Shown: piece after piece, positions 1 to 6,968 of the stretch | Numbering within the stretch: position 1 is the stretch's first letter | How the letters are laid out: every line of letters starts with the position of its first letter | From: B33-G16 sp964611035 | GTDB taxonomy: Bacteria; Desulfobacterota; DSM-4660; Desulfatiglandales; B25-G16 | Direction of reading: 5' to 3' | DNA: 26,580 nucleotides | NCBI GenBank assembly: GCA_964611035.1 | Contig: CAZSWT010000048.1 | Span: forward strand, 1-26,580 | The notes under the pieces: model-generated | Databases searched by the model: none | Told to the model about the DNA's origin: nothing | Seen by the model: only the letters and a program-made list of their open reading frames with translations | Program-made: the position numbers and the translations under genes

Positions 1-15
1 GAAAATTTCTATAAA

Positions 16-55
16 TCCAAGAAAATAAGAGCAGCGAGTTTATGGAATGGTTTAC
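16..55. repeat. 40-bp direct repeat, copy 1
   Basis: About 36 of 40 positions match 1825-1864. Both copies contain TCCAAGAAAATAAGAG followed by TTTATGGAATGGTTTAC. The similarity stops just after TTTAC in both. The copies lie on either side of the propeller gene at 189-1403, so they may mark the ends of a mobile or duplicated segment. No coding function is visible. Confidence 0.6.
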
Positions 56-188
56 ATTCTTCTATAGTGTTTTTCAGGAGGGGGAGGTATAGACTTCGAC
101 CAGTATAGTTATGCTATAAACTGAAAACTGTTTACCTAGATCCACTCAACTTTAGGTTGTTTTGAATGTTGAACACTTGGATTTCGAT

Positions 189-1403
189 TCAGAACCTCTT
201 TCCTGCAATATGGAGTTTTGGATTGGCCCAACCAATAATCAGGCCCTCAGTGCAAGAAGCCAGCGCTGGCTGACCGGTATTCAAGGGCTTGTCTGGAAGG
301 AGTTTCACCGAGACCGTTTCCCAGTGAATTCCATCCGTGCTGCGTATCAGTCTTATTAGACCTTCACGACCTTTCTCTTTCCAGGCCAAATGGAGATGCC
401 CCCCGTAGGTGCACAGCGCAGGCTTGGCATCAGTTGTCTCCTGTAGTGTGACCCGATTCTCGAAAGAGAGACCATCCCGGCTGACCATAATATTGACCCT
501 ATAGTCATCTCTGTCATTCCAGGCAATGAAAAGTAGGGAGCCCAAAGTTGCAAGTGCAGGCCCTGATTCTGCCCTCCCTACCACTCTGGTTTCATTTTCC
601 CACGTAATTCCGTCGACGCTTGATATAATATTCAGGTATGAGCCCTGTCGCGGTTTACTTTTCCAGGCGAGATGAATACGGTTGTTGAACACTGCCAATG
701 CGGGCCCAGATAGAGAGGATCCATTGAGCGTCACCTTGTTTAGCCACGTATCTCCGCCATCAGAAGATTGCATCACATGTAATCTGTGCTCCGAATCCTT
801 TCCTGTCCAGGCCAAAAAGAATATGTTATTGAAGAAGGTCAATGCAGGTCCTCGATGTGACACCTCGCCATCAACGGCTTTTGTGGTAAATTGAGGGAGG
901 GCAGTATGGAAAGGAGAGGAATAATGCCGTAGTTGTTCAAACCTCAGCCTCAGTCCAGAAGACCCTACTGGGGGATCCGCTGTCTCAGTCCAACACATGA
1001 TGATTGGCTTTTCTGTCTCATCACCCTCATCGTTAATATACCTACCATATGCAATTGCAGGTGCAAAGGGGCTCGTGGGGCTTGGAATGTCCAGAGTATC
1101 AAATCCAAGTATCTTCCCAAACAATCTTGGTAGCACATTTGAGCTTACATATAGAACACACCGTAAAATCTTAGTGTATTTCCAGGAAACGCACACCTTG
1201 TGAGAAGACCAGTAGCAAGCCTTGCTGAACCACTTCGCAGTCCAAAAAAGGGAATAGCACGCAGATTTGCCGGGTTGCCAGCTAGGGCATTTATAGTACC
1301 AGTCATCTGCCCATTCATCACACTTCCAATACCTATTATCACGCCTCTCCGCACACTTTTCGATTTCTCTCCCTGCATACGCTCTACACGGTAGTATTAC
1401 CAT
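189..1403 (-). CDS. Sialidase-like (BNR/Asp-box) beta-propeller protein with Cys/Trp-rich N-terminus
   Basis: The 404-residue product has two parts. Residues about 17-75 are very rich in Cys and Trp, with spaced motifs such as KCDEW, YKCPSW, WTAKW and KVCVSW. From about residue 114 there are six repeats of roughly 46-50 residues. Each opens with [G/K/Q/A]PA[L/I] (about 114, 185, 232, 281, 327, 378) and most contain a short strand ending in AW. Several carry an Asp-box-like turn such as SSDGGDTW or SVDGITW. Six blades suggest a complete sialidase-fold propeller, but the usual catalytic Arg triad cannot be assigned, so neuraminidase activity is not claimed. A sugar- or protein-binding role is inferred. 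No signal peptide is obvious. The start is supported by GGAG seven bases before the ATG. The last blade ends abruptly, so slight C-terminal shortening is possible. Confidence 0.75.
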   Translation of the reverse strand: MVILPCRAYAGREIEKCAERRDNRYWKCDEWADDWYYKCPSWQPGKSACYSLFWTAKWFSKACYWSSHKVCVSWKYTKILRCVLYVSSNVLPRLFGKILGFDTLDIPSPTSPFAPAIAYGRYINDEGDETEKPIIMCWTETADPPVGSSGLRLRFEQLRHYSSPFHTALPQFTTKAVDGEVSHRGPALTFFNNIFFLAWTGKDSEHRLHVMQSSDGGDTWLNKVTLNGSSLSGPALAVFNNRIHLAWKSKPRQGSYLNIISSVDGITWENETRVVGRAESGPALATLGSLLFIAWNDRDDYRVNIMVSRDGLSFENRVTLQETTDAKPALCTYGGHLHLAWKEKGREGLIRLIRSTDGIHWETVSVKLLPDKPLNTGQPALASCTEGLIIGWANPKLHIAGKRF

Positions 1404-1760
1404 ACTCTAACTCCATTTATAAATAATTAGTGATTTCCGAGACCTACCTTTGAGAACATCAATCTCGTGATTACTGGAGTCTTTTTTAAAATATTATAAC
1501 ATTTTTTTTTGAAGATGTCATGAGACAGTATTTCACTGACTCCCTTCACCTCATATTTTATTATTATGATACGGTAAAAAAAGCTTCTTCCTTCCCCTGA
1601 ATTGATGGAGCTTTTTGAAAGAGCTACTGATATAAAATGAAAGCTGCTTAGCGTGGTATTGCGACACATATTTTTCTCGTATAAATGAAGTATCTTCCTA
1701 TAATGGCCTTTTAGTTGTTATCGTCTAGTATGCTTTGCCATGTTTGAAGGGAGGAGTACA
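1404..1760. other. Gene-free stretch upstream of the propeller gene
   Basis: AT-rich sequence. An 80-codon minus-strand frame at 1427-1669 has no recognisable motif, biased composition and no convincing ribosome binding site, so I do not call it. The promoter of the propeller gene should lie here, but no confident -35/-10 pair was found. Confidence 0.4.
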
Positions 1761-1820
1761 ATGAAATTACGGCTACCTGTCAATTATGTTCACTCATATG
1801 ATGTCGTGGCCGAATCTTAA
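1761..1820 (+). pseudogene. 19-codon ORF with strong Shine-Dalgarno, probably a truncated gene start
   Basis: AAGGGAGGAG lies six bases before an ATG that opens a 19-residue frame (MKLRLPVNYVHSYDVVAES). It stops five bases before the 40-bp repeat at 1825. The strong ribosome binding site next to a repeat edge suggests the 5' end of a gene cut off by rearrangement. A real small peptide cannot be excluded. The residues are not recognised. Confidence 0.3.
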
Positions 1821-1824
1821 TATG

Positions 1825-1864
1825 TCCAAGAAAATAAGAGTGGTGTGTTTATGGAATGGTTTAC
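1825..1864. repeat. 40-bp direct repeat, copy 2
   Basis: Second copy of the sequence at 16-55, with about four mismatches. It ends 18 bases before the 143-bp repeat at 1883-2025, so this spot joins two different repeats. Confidence 0.6.
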
Positions 1865-1882
1865 CTTGGTTCTAAAAAGTGG

Positions 1883-2025
1883 TCGCGTCTGCTTTTGACT
1901 CATTTGAATGTTACAGGGAAAGTCTGGGCGAATAAGCTTTCTAATCAAAAAGAGATAGATATGATACCTTGTTTTCTGTTTGGAGTTGGCGTCCCCAATC
2001 CAGATCAATCGGGATGTTGTCCTGC
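1883..2025. repeat. 143-bp direct repeat, copy A (left)
   Basis: Matches 3500-3642 over 143 bases with about five mismatches and no gaps. The left part encodes the last 17 codons of the small HTH-like gene that is intact at 3289-3552; here its 5' part is missing. The right part contains TTGGCGTCCCCAA (1986-1998), the 3' end of the tRNA-Glu gene. With copy B it brackets the toxin-antitoxin module. Confidence 0.85.
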
Positions 2026-2095
2026 GCAAGTGACGGACTTATCATGGGCTAACAGGGAAGGGCTCGCTAAAAAAGCTAACCCTGAAAAGAAAAAA

Positions 2096-2114
2096 TGGCG
2101 TCCCTAACCGGATT
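2096..2114 (-). repeat. att-like partial copy of the tRNA-Glu 3' end
   Basis: TGGCGTCCCTAACCGGATT matches 3724-3742, the CCA end, acceptor strand and half of the T arm of tRNA-Glu, at 18 of 19 positions. Similarity ends there. A short copy of a tRNA 3' end at a distance from the intact tRNA is the usual footprint left when an integrative element uses the tRNA as its attachment site. The integrase itself is not present, so the att role is inferred. Confidence 0.6.
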
Positions 2115-2261
2115 CCCTTCGACTTCGCTCAGGGCAAGTTCAAACAATAACTCTTTTTTACTAAGCTATTCATTAAAAAATTTCAAGTTGATTCTAGGTC
2201 CCCCCGTCCCCTTAGAGTATAGTTAGGAAATATATGGCAATGTCTATCTTAAAATATTTTC

Positions 2262-2290
2262 TTGACAATATTATTTTATTCTTTTATTAA
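2262..2290 (+). promoter_or_regulatory. Sigma-70-type promoter of the merR-hicB/hicA module
   Basis: Consensus TTGACA at 2262-2267, a 17-base spacer, and TATTAA at 2285-2290, 38 bases before the antitoxin start. This is one of the clearest promoters in the window. AGAGGT at 2317-2322 is the ribosome binding site, six bases before the ATG. Confidence 0.7.
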
Positions 2291-2302
2291 TACATTAATG
2301 TA
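2291..2302. promoter_or_regulatory. Palindromic operator candidate
   Basis: TACATTAATGTA is a perfect 12-base palindrome immediately after the -10 box, where a bound repressor would block transcription. HicB and MerR proteins both bind inverted repeats at their own promoters, so autoregulation by the MerR-HicB protein is the likely reading. This is inferred from position and symmetry. Confidence 0.5.
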
Positions 2303-2328
2303 ATTATAAATTCAAAAGAGGTAATATC

Positions 2329-2964
2329 ATGGCTTTCAACACTAAAACAGTTTGTAATATTACAGGGATTACTCAAAGACAGATTGACTATTGGGATAGG
2401 ATTCACTTCATTAAGCCCTCTATCAGCGAGGCTTCTGGATATGGTTCTGTAAGGTTATACTCTTTTACTGATCTGGTTCAATTAAAAGTTGCAAAAACTC
2501 TGAAGGACAAGGGATTAAGCGTTCAAAAAATAAGAAAGAGTATAAATTATCTTAAAAAAACCTTTCCAGAGGTAGACAAACCTTTGGTAGAAAAGAGGTT
2601 GATAACAGATGGGGAAACTATCTTTGCGTTGACAGAGAATAAAGAAGTTATTCTTGATACTCTCTCAAAGGGTCAAATAGTGATGTCTATTGCTATAGGT
2701 GAAATTATCGAAGAAATAAAAGGAGAAATAAAAAAAATAAGCAAGGAAAGAAAATACAAGGTTAAAGTTATGACAGAATCTTATGAGGTTATCTTACATC
2801 ACGATCTTGAAGATGGAGGTTTTTGGATAGAATGTCCAACGCTTCCAGGCTGCGCCTCTCAAGGAGATACAATAGAGGAAGCCTTAGAGATGATAAAAGA
2901 TGCTATCAATGGTCATCTTGAAGTATTAGCAGAAAAGAAGAGAAATAAAAAGGCTTCTGCATAA
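2329..2964 (+). CDS. MerR-HTH / HicB fusion antitoxin
   Basis: 211 residues. Residues 1-75 form a MerR-type winged HTH (TQRQIDYWDR, GYGSVRLYSFTDL, GLSVQKIRK). Residues about 76-140 are a linker including LITDGETIFALTE, of a kind seen after some MerR-like HTH domains. Residues about 142-205 are a HicB antitoxin domain with DGGFWIECPTLPGC followed by TIEEALEMIKDAI. HicB normally neutralises the HicA mRNA interferase and usually carries a C-terminal RHH or XRE-type DNA-binding region. Here the DNA-binding part is MerR-type and N-terminal, which is unusual. The stop codon abuts the hicA start (TAAATG), so the two are surely cotranscribed. The gene has its own strong promoter and a palindrome just upstream. 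Confidence 0.85.
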   Translation: MAFNTKTVCNITGITQRQIDYWDRIHFIKPSISEASGYGSVRLYSFTDLVQLKVAKTLKDKGLSVQKIRKSINYLKKTFPEVDKPLVEKRLITDGETIFALTENKEVILDTLSKGQIVMSIAIGEIIEEIKGEIKKISKERKYKVKVMTESYEVILHHDLEDGGFWIECPTLPGCASQGDTIEEALEMIKDAINGHLEVLAEKKRNKKASA

Positions 2965-3195
2965 ATGGGTAGCATTCATAACCTAAAACCTGAAAAGGTT
3001 GTAAAAGCCTTTGAAAGAGCTGGGTGGACTGTATGGGGGCAAAAAGGAAGCCATGTTAAACTAATTAAAGAAGGAAATCCCAACATCCTCTCAATCCCAG
3101 TTCATAAAGGAAAACCAATAAAGAAGGGGTTACTATTAGACCAGATAAAAAAGGCAAATTTAACGACAGAAGAATTTTTGAAGTATTATAAATAA
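2965..3195 (+). CDS. hicA: HicA-family mRNA interferase toxin
   Basis: 76 residues, normal for HicA, with a dsRBD-like fold. Visible family features are the N-terminal helix (KVVKAFERAGW), the catalytic His30 in QKGSH, and the IPVHKGKPIKKGLL segment before the last helix. HicA cleaves mRNA and is held inactive by HicB. The start ATG follows the antitoxin stop without a gap, so translation is probably coupled. The order is antitoxin first, the reverse of the common hicA-hicB order. The key residues are intact, so an active toxin is plausible. Confidence 0.88.
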   Translation: MGSIHNLKPEKVVKAFERAGWTVWGQKGSHVKLIKEGNPNILSIPVHKGKPIKKGLLLDQIKKANLTTEEFLKYYK

Positions 3196-3200
3196 ATGGC

Positions 3201-3260
3201 TTTGGAGGGATAGCTCACCGGTATCGAAAAGGCAGTTCCCGGCTGCCCCTCCCTTCAAAA
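3201..3260 (+). terminator. Structured GC-rich stretch after hicA (terminator or small structured RNA)
   Basis: GGAGGG at 3204-3209 can pair with CCCTCC at 3247-3252. Inside it, GGCAG and CTGCC form a second hairpin with a seven-base loop. The stretch starts six bases after the hicA stop codon, and AAAA follows rather than a T run, so a classic intrinsic terminator is not certain. Confidence 0.35.
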
Positions 3261-3288
3261 ACGTCCCGGCCATTGCTGGAGTGGAGAA

Positions 3289-3552
3289 ATGGGAAAAGGC
3301 AAACAAAGCATATTACCAAGATCGATATATGGCAATGAGTTAAAGCAAATATGCGGAATAAACGATGTTACGCTTAGAGACTGGGTAGTTAACTATGGAT
3401 TGACTGCATATCACTGGAAGACATTTTACCCTTTGCAAAAAAGGGAAGATTTTAACCTTAGAACCTCAGTAGGCGTTAGCACCTTAGAAGAAAAAGGGAT
3501 CGCGTCTGCTTTTGACTCATTTGAATGTTACAGGGAAAGTCTGGGCGAATAA
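3289..3552 (+). CDS. Small HTH-like protein, possible excisionase/MerR-like fragment
   Basis: 87 residues. Residues about 17-45 (LKQICGINDVTLRDWVVNY) resemble the recognition-helix region of excisionase/MerR-type HTH domains. The rest is not recognised. GGAG lies seven bases before the ATG. The last 17 codons are inside the 143-bp repeat, so a second, decapitated copy of this gene end exists at 1883-1935. It may be the excisionase or regulator of the element that integrated at tRNA-Glu, but the match is weak and the gene could be a remnant. Confidence 0.45.
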   Translation: MGKGKQSILPRSIYGNELKQICGINDVTLRDWVVNYGLTAYHWKTFYPLQKREDFNLRTSVGVSTLEEKGIASAFDSFECYRESLGE

Positions 3553-3642
3553 GCTTTCTAATCAAAAAGAGATAGATATGATACCTTATTTTCTGTTTGG
3601 AGTTGGCGTCCCCAATCCCGATGAATCGGGATGTCGTCCCGC
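3500..3642. repeat. 143-bp direct repeat, copy B (right)
   Basis: Partner of 1883-2025, 1617 bases away. It covers the 3' end of the small HTH-like gene and the tRNA-Glu-like sequence that follows. It includes the short palindrome AATCCCGATGAATCGGGATG. Confidence 0.85.
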
Positions 3643-3670
3643 TTGATAACGGAATGTCTTGGACCTACAA
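3604..3670 (-). pseudogene. Degenerate tRNA-Glu copy
   Basis: Read on the minus strand, this stretch has AGGTCCAAGACAT (D-arm region) and ends in GGGGACGCCA, both as in the intact tRNA-Glu at 3724-3801. In between, the anticodon and T arms are altered, with loops of about eight bases. The acceptor 5' strand is missing. It reads as a scarred partial duplicate left by recombination at the tRNA, not a working tRNA. Confidence 0.45.
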
Positions 3671-3723
3671 TTTCATTTCAGTAAAAAAAGCAACAAGATT
3701 TGAGCTAATTTCTTAAATGCACT

Positions 3724-3801
3724 TGGCGTCCCCAACCGGATTTGAACCGGTGCTGTCGGCGTGAAAGGCCGATGTCCTGGACCTGGCTAGACGATGGGGA
3801 C
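3724..3801 (-). tRNA. tRNA-Glu (anticodon UUC)
   Basis: On the minus strand the gene begins GTCCCCA and ends TGGGGAC-G-CCA, so the acceptor stem is perfect and CCA is encoded. The anticodon stem TCGGC/GCCGA encloses the loop CTTTCAC, giving anticodon TTC. The T arm is ACCGG-TTCAAAT-CCGGT. Its 3' end is copied at 1986, 2096 and 3604, so it has acted as an integration target. Confidence 0.95.
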
Positions 3802-3818
3802 GCAAAAAAAGCGGAAAG

Positions 3819-3892
3819 TGGGCCGTGGGAGAATCGAACTCCCGACCAACGGATTAAAAGTCCGCTGCTCTACCGGTCTGAGCTAACGGCCC
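3819..3892 (-). tRNA. tRNA-Lys (anticodon UUU)
   Basis: The minus strand folds as a cloverleaf with acceptor GGGCCGT/ACGGCCC, anticodon loop CTTTTAA (TTT) and T arm CGGGA-GTTCGAT-TCTCCC (approximate). The 3' CCA is not encoded, unlike the neighbouring tRNA-Glu. It is upstream of tRNA-Glu on the same strand, 17 bases apart, so the two are probably cotranscribed. Confidence 0.93.
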
Positions 3893-3984
3893 ACAATACT
3901 ATGTTCACGCTCATTTAGTAACATTATTGGCGTGCCGTGTCAAAAAAATTATATAGCAGGAAAGGTTAATAAGCCTAAGGTTTA

Positions 3985-5037
3985 TTAATCCGGACTTAAG
4001 GCAAATATGTGTTTTTGAATTAGGTCTATTTCCTCTTCATTAGGTAGGTAAGGGTAATTCCATTGTTTTTCACCTGGCAGACAATTACCAAAAGGTCTGT
4101 TACAGGCAACCTTTCCATCCTCGTCAAGGCAACCACCGGTCATAAAAGGGCTCCCTAAATTAATGATTTCCCATATGTCATCTTTTGGCAGGCCAAAGTC
4201 TATGATATGCCCATCCTTATCAAAAATCATGTGAGATCCCTTTATTGACTTTTCTTCTAATAGATAACATGCAAGCTGTATCCTAAGATAGGATGGCCAG
4301 GGTGGCTGTTTTCTGTCCTCTAATTTGGAACCCGGTTCAGCAAAAAAAGAAAAGAGATGGTTTACAGCCCCTAAATTCCATGCTCTTCCCATAATGGAAA
4401 CCATCTCCTGTTCAGTCTCACCCATGCCCACCATGAGATGGATTCCAACATTTCTCATACCAAATATCTCAATACCATCCACAACGGTTTGCCAGTATCT
4501 CTCCCACGTATGAGGTCCTGATACTCCTTTCCCCCTGTAAAGATCAAAAAGCTCTGGAGTAGCCAGATCAATAGCTACACCAATCATATCCGCCCCACTT
4601 TCCTTCATTGCTTTAAGATCATCTATCTTTAAGACTGTTGGGCTTATAAGAATAGAGATCGGAATCCTCGTCTCCTTTTTTAGCCGCTGGGTCATAGCAA
4701 TGGTATCTCTTCGACATCTACCGTTGGTGATCATGGAAATGCATGTCCGTCTTACATATTTAGGGCCATCGTTGATGGCCACAATGATAGCATCCATGGA
4801 AAACAATGGCCATTGGACCATAATGAATGTTTTCTGGTCATAGTCACCTGTCCTTCTTTTCGCAAGACCGCAGTATGCACAATTGGCTGCACATCCCTCA
4901 GGGTAATGAACAAGAAGATTAGCGCATCTATTTTTTGCCCCTCTATAAAAGCGACCTTTACTAAGCCCGAGGGACATAGCTGTTGCACTGCTTATCCGTG
5001 CATAATCAGGGCTCTGTTTTTTTCCCTTTTTAACCAT
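3985..5037 (-). CDS. LipS-type radical SAM lipoyl synthase subunit
   Basis: 350 residues. The radical SAM motif is Cys49-x3-Cys53-x2-Cys56 in PEGCAANCAYCGLAKR. Near the C-terminus Cys303, Cys312 and Cys319 could hold an auxiliary FeS cluster (inferred). It does not look like LipA; it resembles the two-protein LipS1/LipS2 lipoyl synthases, which insert two sulfurs into protein-bound octanoate. This fits its position 99 bases downstream of a lipoate ligase and an H-protein-like lipoyl carrier on the same strand. I cannot say with certainty whether it is LipS1 or LipS2, and the partner is not in this window. Start: AGGT nine bases before the ATG. Confidence 0.75.
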   Translation of the reverse strand: MVKKGKKQSPDYARISSATAMSLGLSKGRFYRGAKNRCANLLVHYPEGCAANCAYCGLAKRRTGDYDQKTFIMVQWPLFSMDAIIVAINDGPKYVRRTCISMITNGRCRRDTIAMTQRLKKETRIPISILISPTVLKIDDLKAMKESGADMIGVAIDLATPELFDLYRGKGVSGPHTWERYWQTVVDGIEIFGMRNVGIHLMVGMGETEQEMVSIMGRAWNLGAVNHLFSFFAEPGSKLEDRKQPPWPSYLRIQLACYLLEEKSIKGSHMIFDKDGHIIDFGLPKDDIWEIINLGSPFMTGGCLDEDGKVACNRPFGNCLPGEKQWNYPYLPNEEEIDLIQKHIFALSPD

Positions 5038-5136
5038 CTTTTTGTTACCTAACCAAGTGAACTATAGTGAACTAACGTTAAAAGTTAAACATTTAAACCG
5101 TTTGATTATGGCCTAAGCTAATATCTTTAGGTGTTA

Positions 5137-6201
5137 TTAAATATTTACCAAATTTTCCTTGGCCTTTACAATTGCCTCTGTCAAGGTTGAGACATTAACA
5201 CCATAGATCATATCCTCTCTCCAGGCCTCAGAGAGGTGCTCCTCTATCTTTTCTCTTTTTGCTGATGTCCATTTTAGGGATGATTCCAGAAGATTTATAT
5301 CTTTGGTGGTGGAAAAAAAGTCCCCTGTGATAATAATATGTTCAATAGTGCTCCCTGCAAGAGATAGGTATATCTCCAAAAGACCTCCTGGTGTTTTGAA
5401 CTCACCTATGCCCATCTTTGATCTGGGATGTTTGTGAGAAAAGATCCAAGCGGGGTTCGTATACCTTGTATTGATAAAATCTTCTATGTTTTTTTCCTCC
5501 CATAGGTCAGGTTCATCCTTTTCAAAGGTGACACCAAATTTCTGGCTGAAGGCGTTTTCTATAGCCTGCACAACACGCTCCATATCGACATCGTGACCTA
5601 ATTGCTCCGTAATAGTAGTTATCCTCTGACTGAAACAGCTATAGCCCTTATCGTACAGCTTTAAAGGTGGTTGATGCATAATATCCAGCATCAATGGTAT
5701 ATCGAAGTCAACCAGCATACTTGCATGGAATAAAATCGCCTTTTCTGTCTCGAGTGCTGCAGAGAGGCCTGCTATTTTTTTTCCCTCTATCTCGAGGTCA
5801 TTCTTGGGCCTGAACCCGGCATCAACCCCCAGATCCTCCAGTGCCTTTATCAAGACAGTGCTCAGGGATTCAAATATGCCTCCGATTCCTTTTTTTAAAC
5901 CAGGTTGGTCGATATCAATACTTAGGCCAAGAGCGACCACCTTTGGGCCCATTATCACTGTACCTCCGCCGGTGTTTCTGCGGTTATATTCAACTCCCCT
6001 ATTACTGCACCTATCAAGCCTTAAAGCGGCCTCTATATCCTGGTATTTGCCAACAATAGCCGAGGGTTTAAATATATAAAGGTGAAGTATTGGTGGAGAA
6101 CCATGCCGGGATAAAGATAGGGGGAGTGTATCGTCAATAGATAGTCCCAAAGCTGTTGAAACAGGATTTATGGTATCTTTAAAGAGCCTCCATGAATACA
6201 T
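5137..6201 (-). CDS. Lipoate-protein ligase with C-terminal accessory domain (sLpl(AB)-like)
   Basis: 354 residues, about the length of a two-domain ligase. The catalytic domain (about 1-260) carries RRNTGGGTV at 74-82 and NDLEIEGKKIAG at 134-145, the lipoyl-AMP-binding signatures of the LplA family. Residues about 265-354 match the small C-terminal accessory domain. It would attach lipoate or octanoate to the lysine of the H-protein-like carrier encoded just upstream. Its ATG overlaps the stop of that gene by one base (TAATG), so translation is coupled. In the pathway described for organisms with lipoate-binding proteins of the sHdr type, such a ligase works with LipS1/LipS2. Confidence 0.85.
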   Translation of the reverse strand: MYSWRLFKDTINPVSTALGLSIDDTLPLSLSRHGSPPILHLYIFKPSAIVGKYQDIEAALRLDRCSNRGVEYNRRNTGGGTVIMGPKVVALGLSIDIDQPGLKKGIGGIFESLSTVLIKALEDLGVDAGFRPKNDLEIEGKKIAGLSAALETEKAILFHASMLVDFDIPLMLDIMHQPPLKLYDKGYSCFSQRITTITEQLGHDVDMERVVQAIENAFSQKFGVTFEKDEPDLWEEKNIEDFINTRYTNPAWIFSHKHPRSKMGIGEFKTPGGLLEIYLSLAGSTIEHIIITGDFFSTTKDINLLESSLKWTSAKREKIEEHLSEAWREDMIYGVNVSTLTEAIVKAKENLVNI

Positions 6202-6638
6202 TACGCGTTTGCTCTTTCTTCCTCAGTACGTTGTATCTCTTGATCTATAAAAGGAAGGATGGAATCCCCATGCATAAGATTGGTTAGCTCGTTTTCCAAA
6301 TCTGTCGCCTCGATAACCAAAATCCATCCCTTTCCGTAGGGATCCTGATTTATAAGGCTGGTATCATCCTCTAATTCCTCATTAATCTCAACGATCTCTC
6401 CTGAGACTGGCGCACAGAGTTTACCAATCCACTTCCTTGATTGAATCTTACCGCAAACCTCTCCCTGCTCAACCTCATCTTCCTCCTCAGGGACGTCCAC
6501 AAATACTATATCACCTGCCTCCTTTTGAAACATATCATTCATGCCTACGGTAACTCTGTTATCTTCCACTCTCGCCCAACTGTGCTCTTCATGATAATAA
6601 AGCTCATCAGGCATGTCATAACCTTTAATAATAGCCAT
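6201..6638 (-). CDS. GcvH/LbpA-like lipoyl carrier protein
   Basis: 145 residues, a typical H-protein length. Family features are HSWARVEDNRVTVGMNDM (19-36), FVDVPEEEDEVEQGE and APVSGEIVEINEEL (76-89). The expected lipoyl lysine is Lys69 in QSRKWIGKL; the usual ESVKAAS context of glycine-cleavage H protein is changed, with Trp after the lysine. No gcvT or gcvP is nearby. It heads an operon with its own ligase and LipS-type synthase, so a dedicated carrier (LbpA-like) is more likely than a standard GcvH, although no sHdr genes are in view. AAGGAGGT lies five bases before the ATG. Confidence 0.82.
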   Translation of the reverse strand: MAIIKGYDMPDELYYHEEHSWARVEDNRVTVGMNDMFQKEAGDIVFVDVPEEEDEVEQGEVCGKIQSRKWIGKLCAPVSGEIVEINEELEDDTSLINQDPYGKGWILVIEATDLENELTNLMHGDSILPFIDQEIQRTEEERANA

Positions 6639-6968
6639 TTCCTACCTCCTTAAATTTTTTTACAATTATCTAAAATGATCTATCCATTTATTACATGAAC
6701 AGCCATAATTCAATAAAAAAAGTACTTAAAGTTATAAGTGCCTAAAATGTCTAAAGTTTAAACATAGGGAATGCCTTAAAATTAGAGCCAAACAAAGTAC
6801 TGGATTTAATAATTTGCAAATTACAATTTCTTCAGAAGTATTCGGCATTCTCGAAGACAAATGCATGATTTCTGCAGCAAACCTTCTCGCCCATTCTTCA
6901 AGCTCTTTCGCGAATTATTATTGTCACTCATACCCATATCTTTCAATGTTAGCACTTTCAACTTTCAA
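6639..6968. other. Gene-free stretch between the lipoylation operon and hisD
   Basis: AT-rich, 330 bases, with no ORF showing family features. It should hold the promoter of the H-protein operon, which reads leftward from 6638, and the end of the hisD transcript. No strong promoter or hairpin was recognised. Confidence 0.4.

Noticed and set aside
1145..1378. 77-codon minus-strand frame overlapping the start of the propeller gene, Gly/Ala-rich and protein-like
   Set aside because: It is out of frame with the propeller, has no matching ribosome binding site, and the overlapping 404-codon frame starts with a good site and contains a Cys/Trp-rich pattern that looks real.
3500..3670. Second working tRNA gene between the HTH-like gene and tRNA-Glu
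   Set aside because: The 5' acceptor strand is missing and the arm loops have wrong lengths; it is better read as a partial duplicate.
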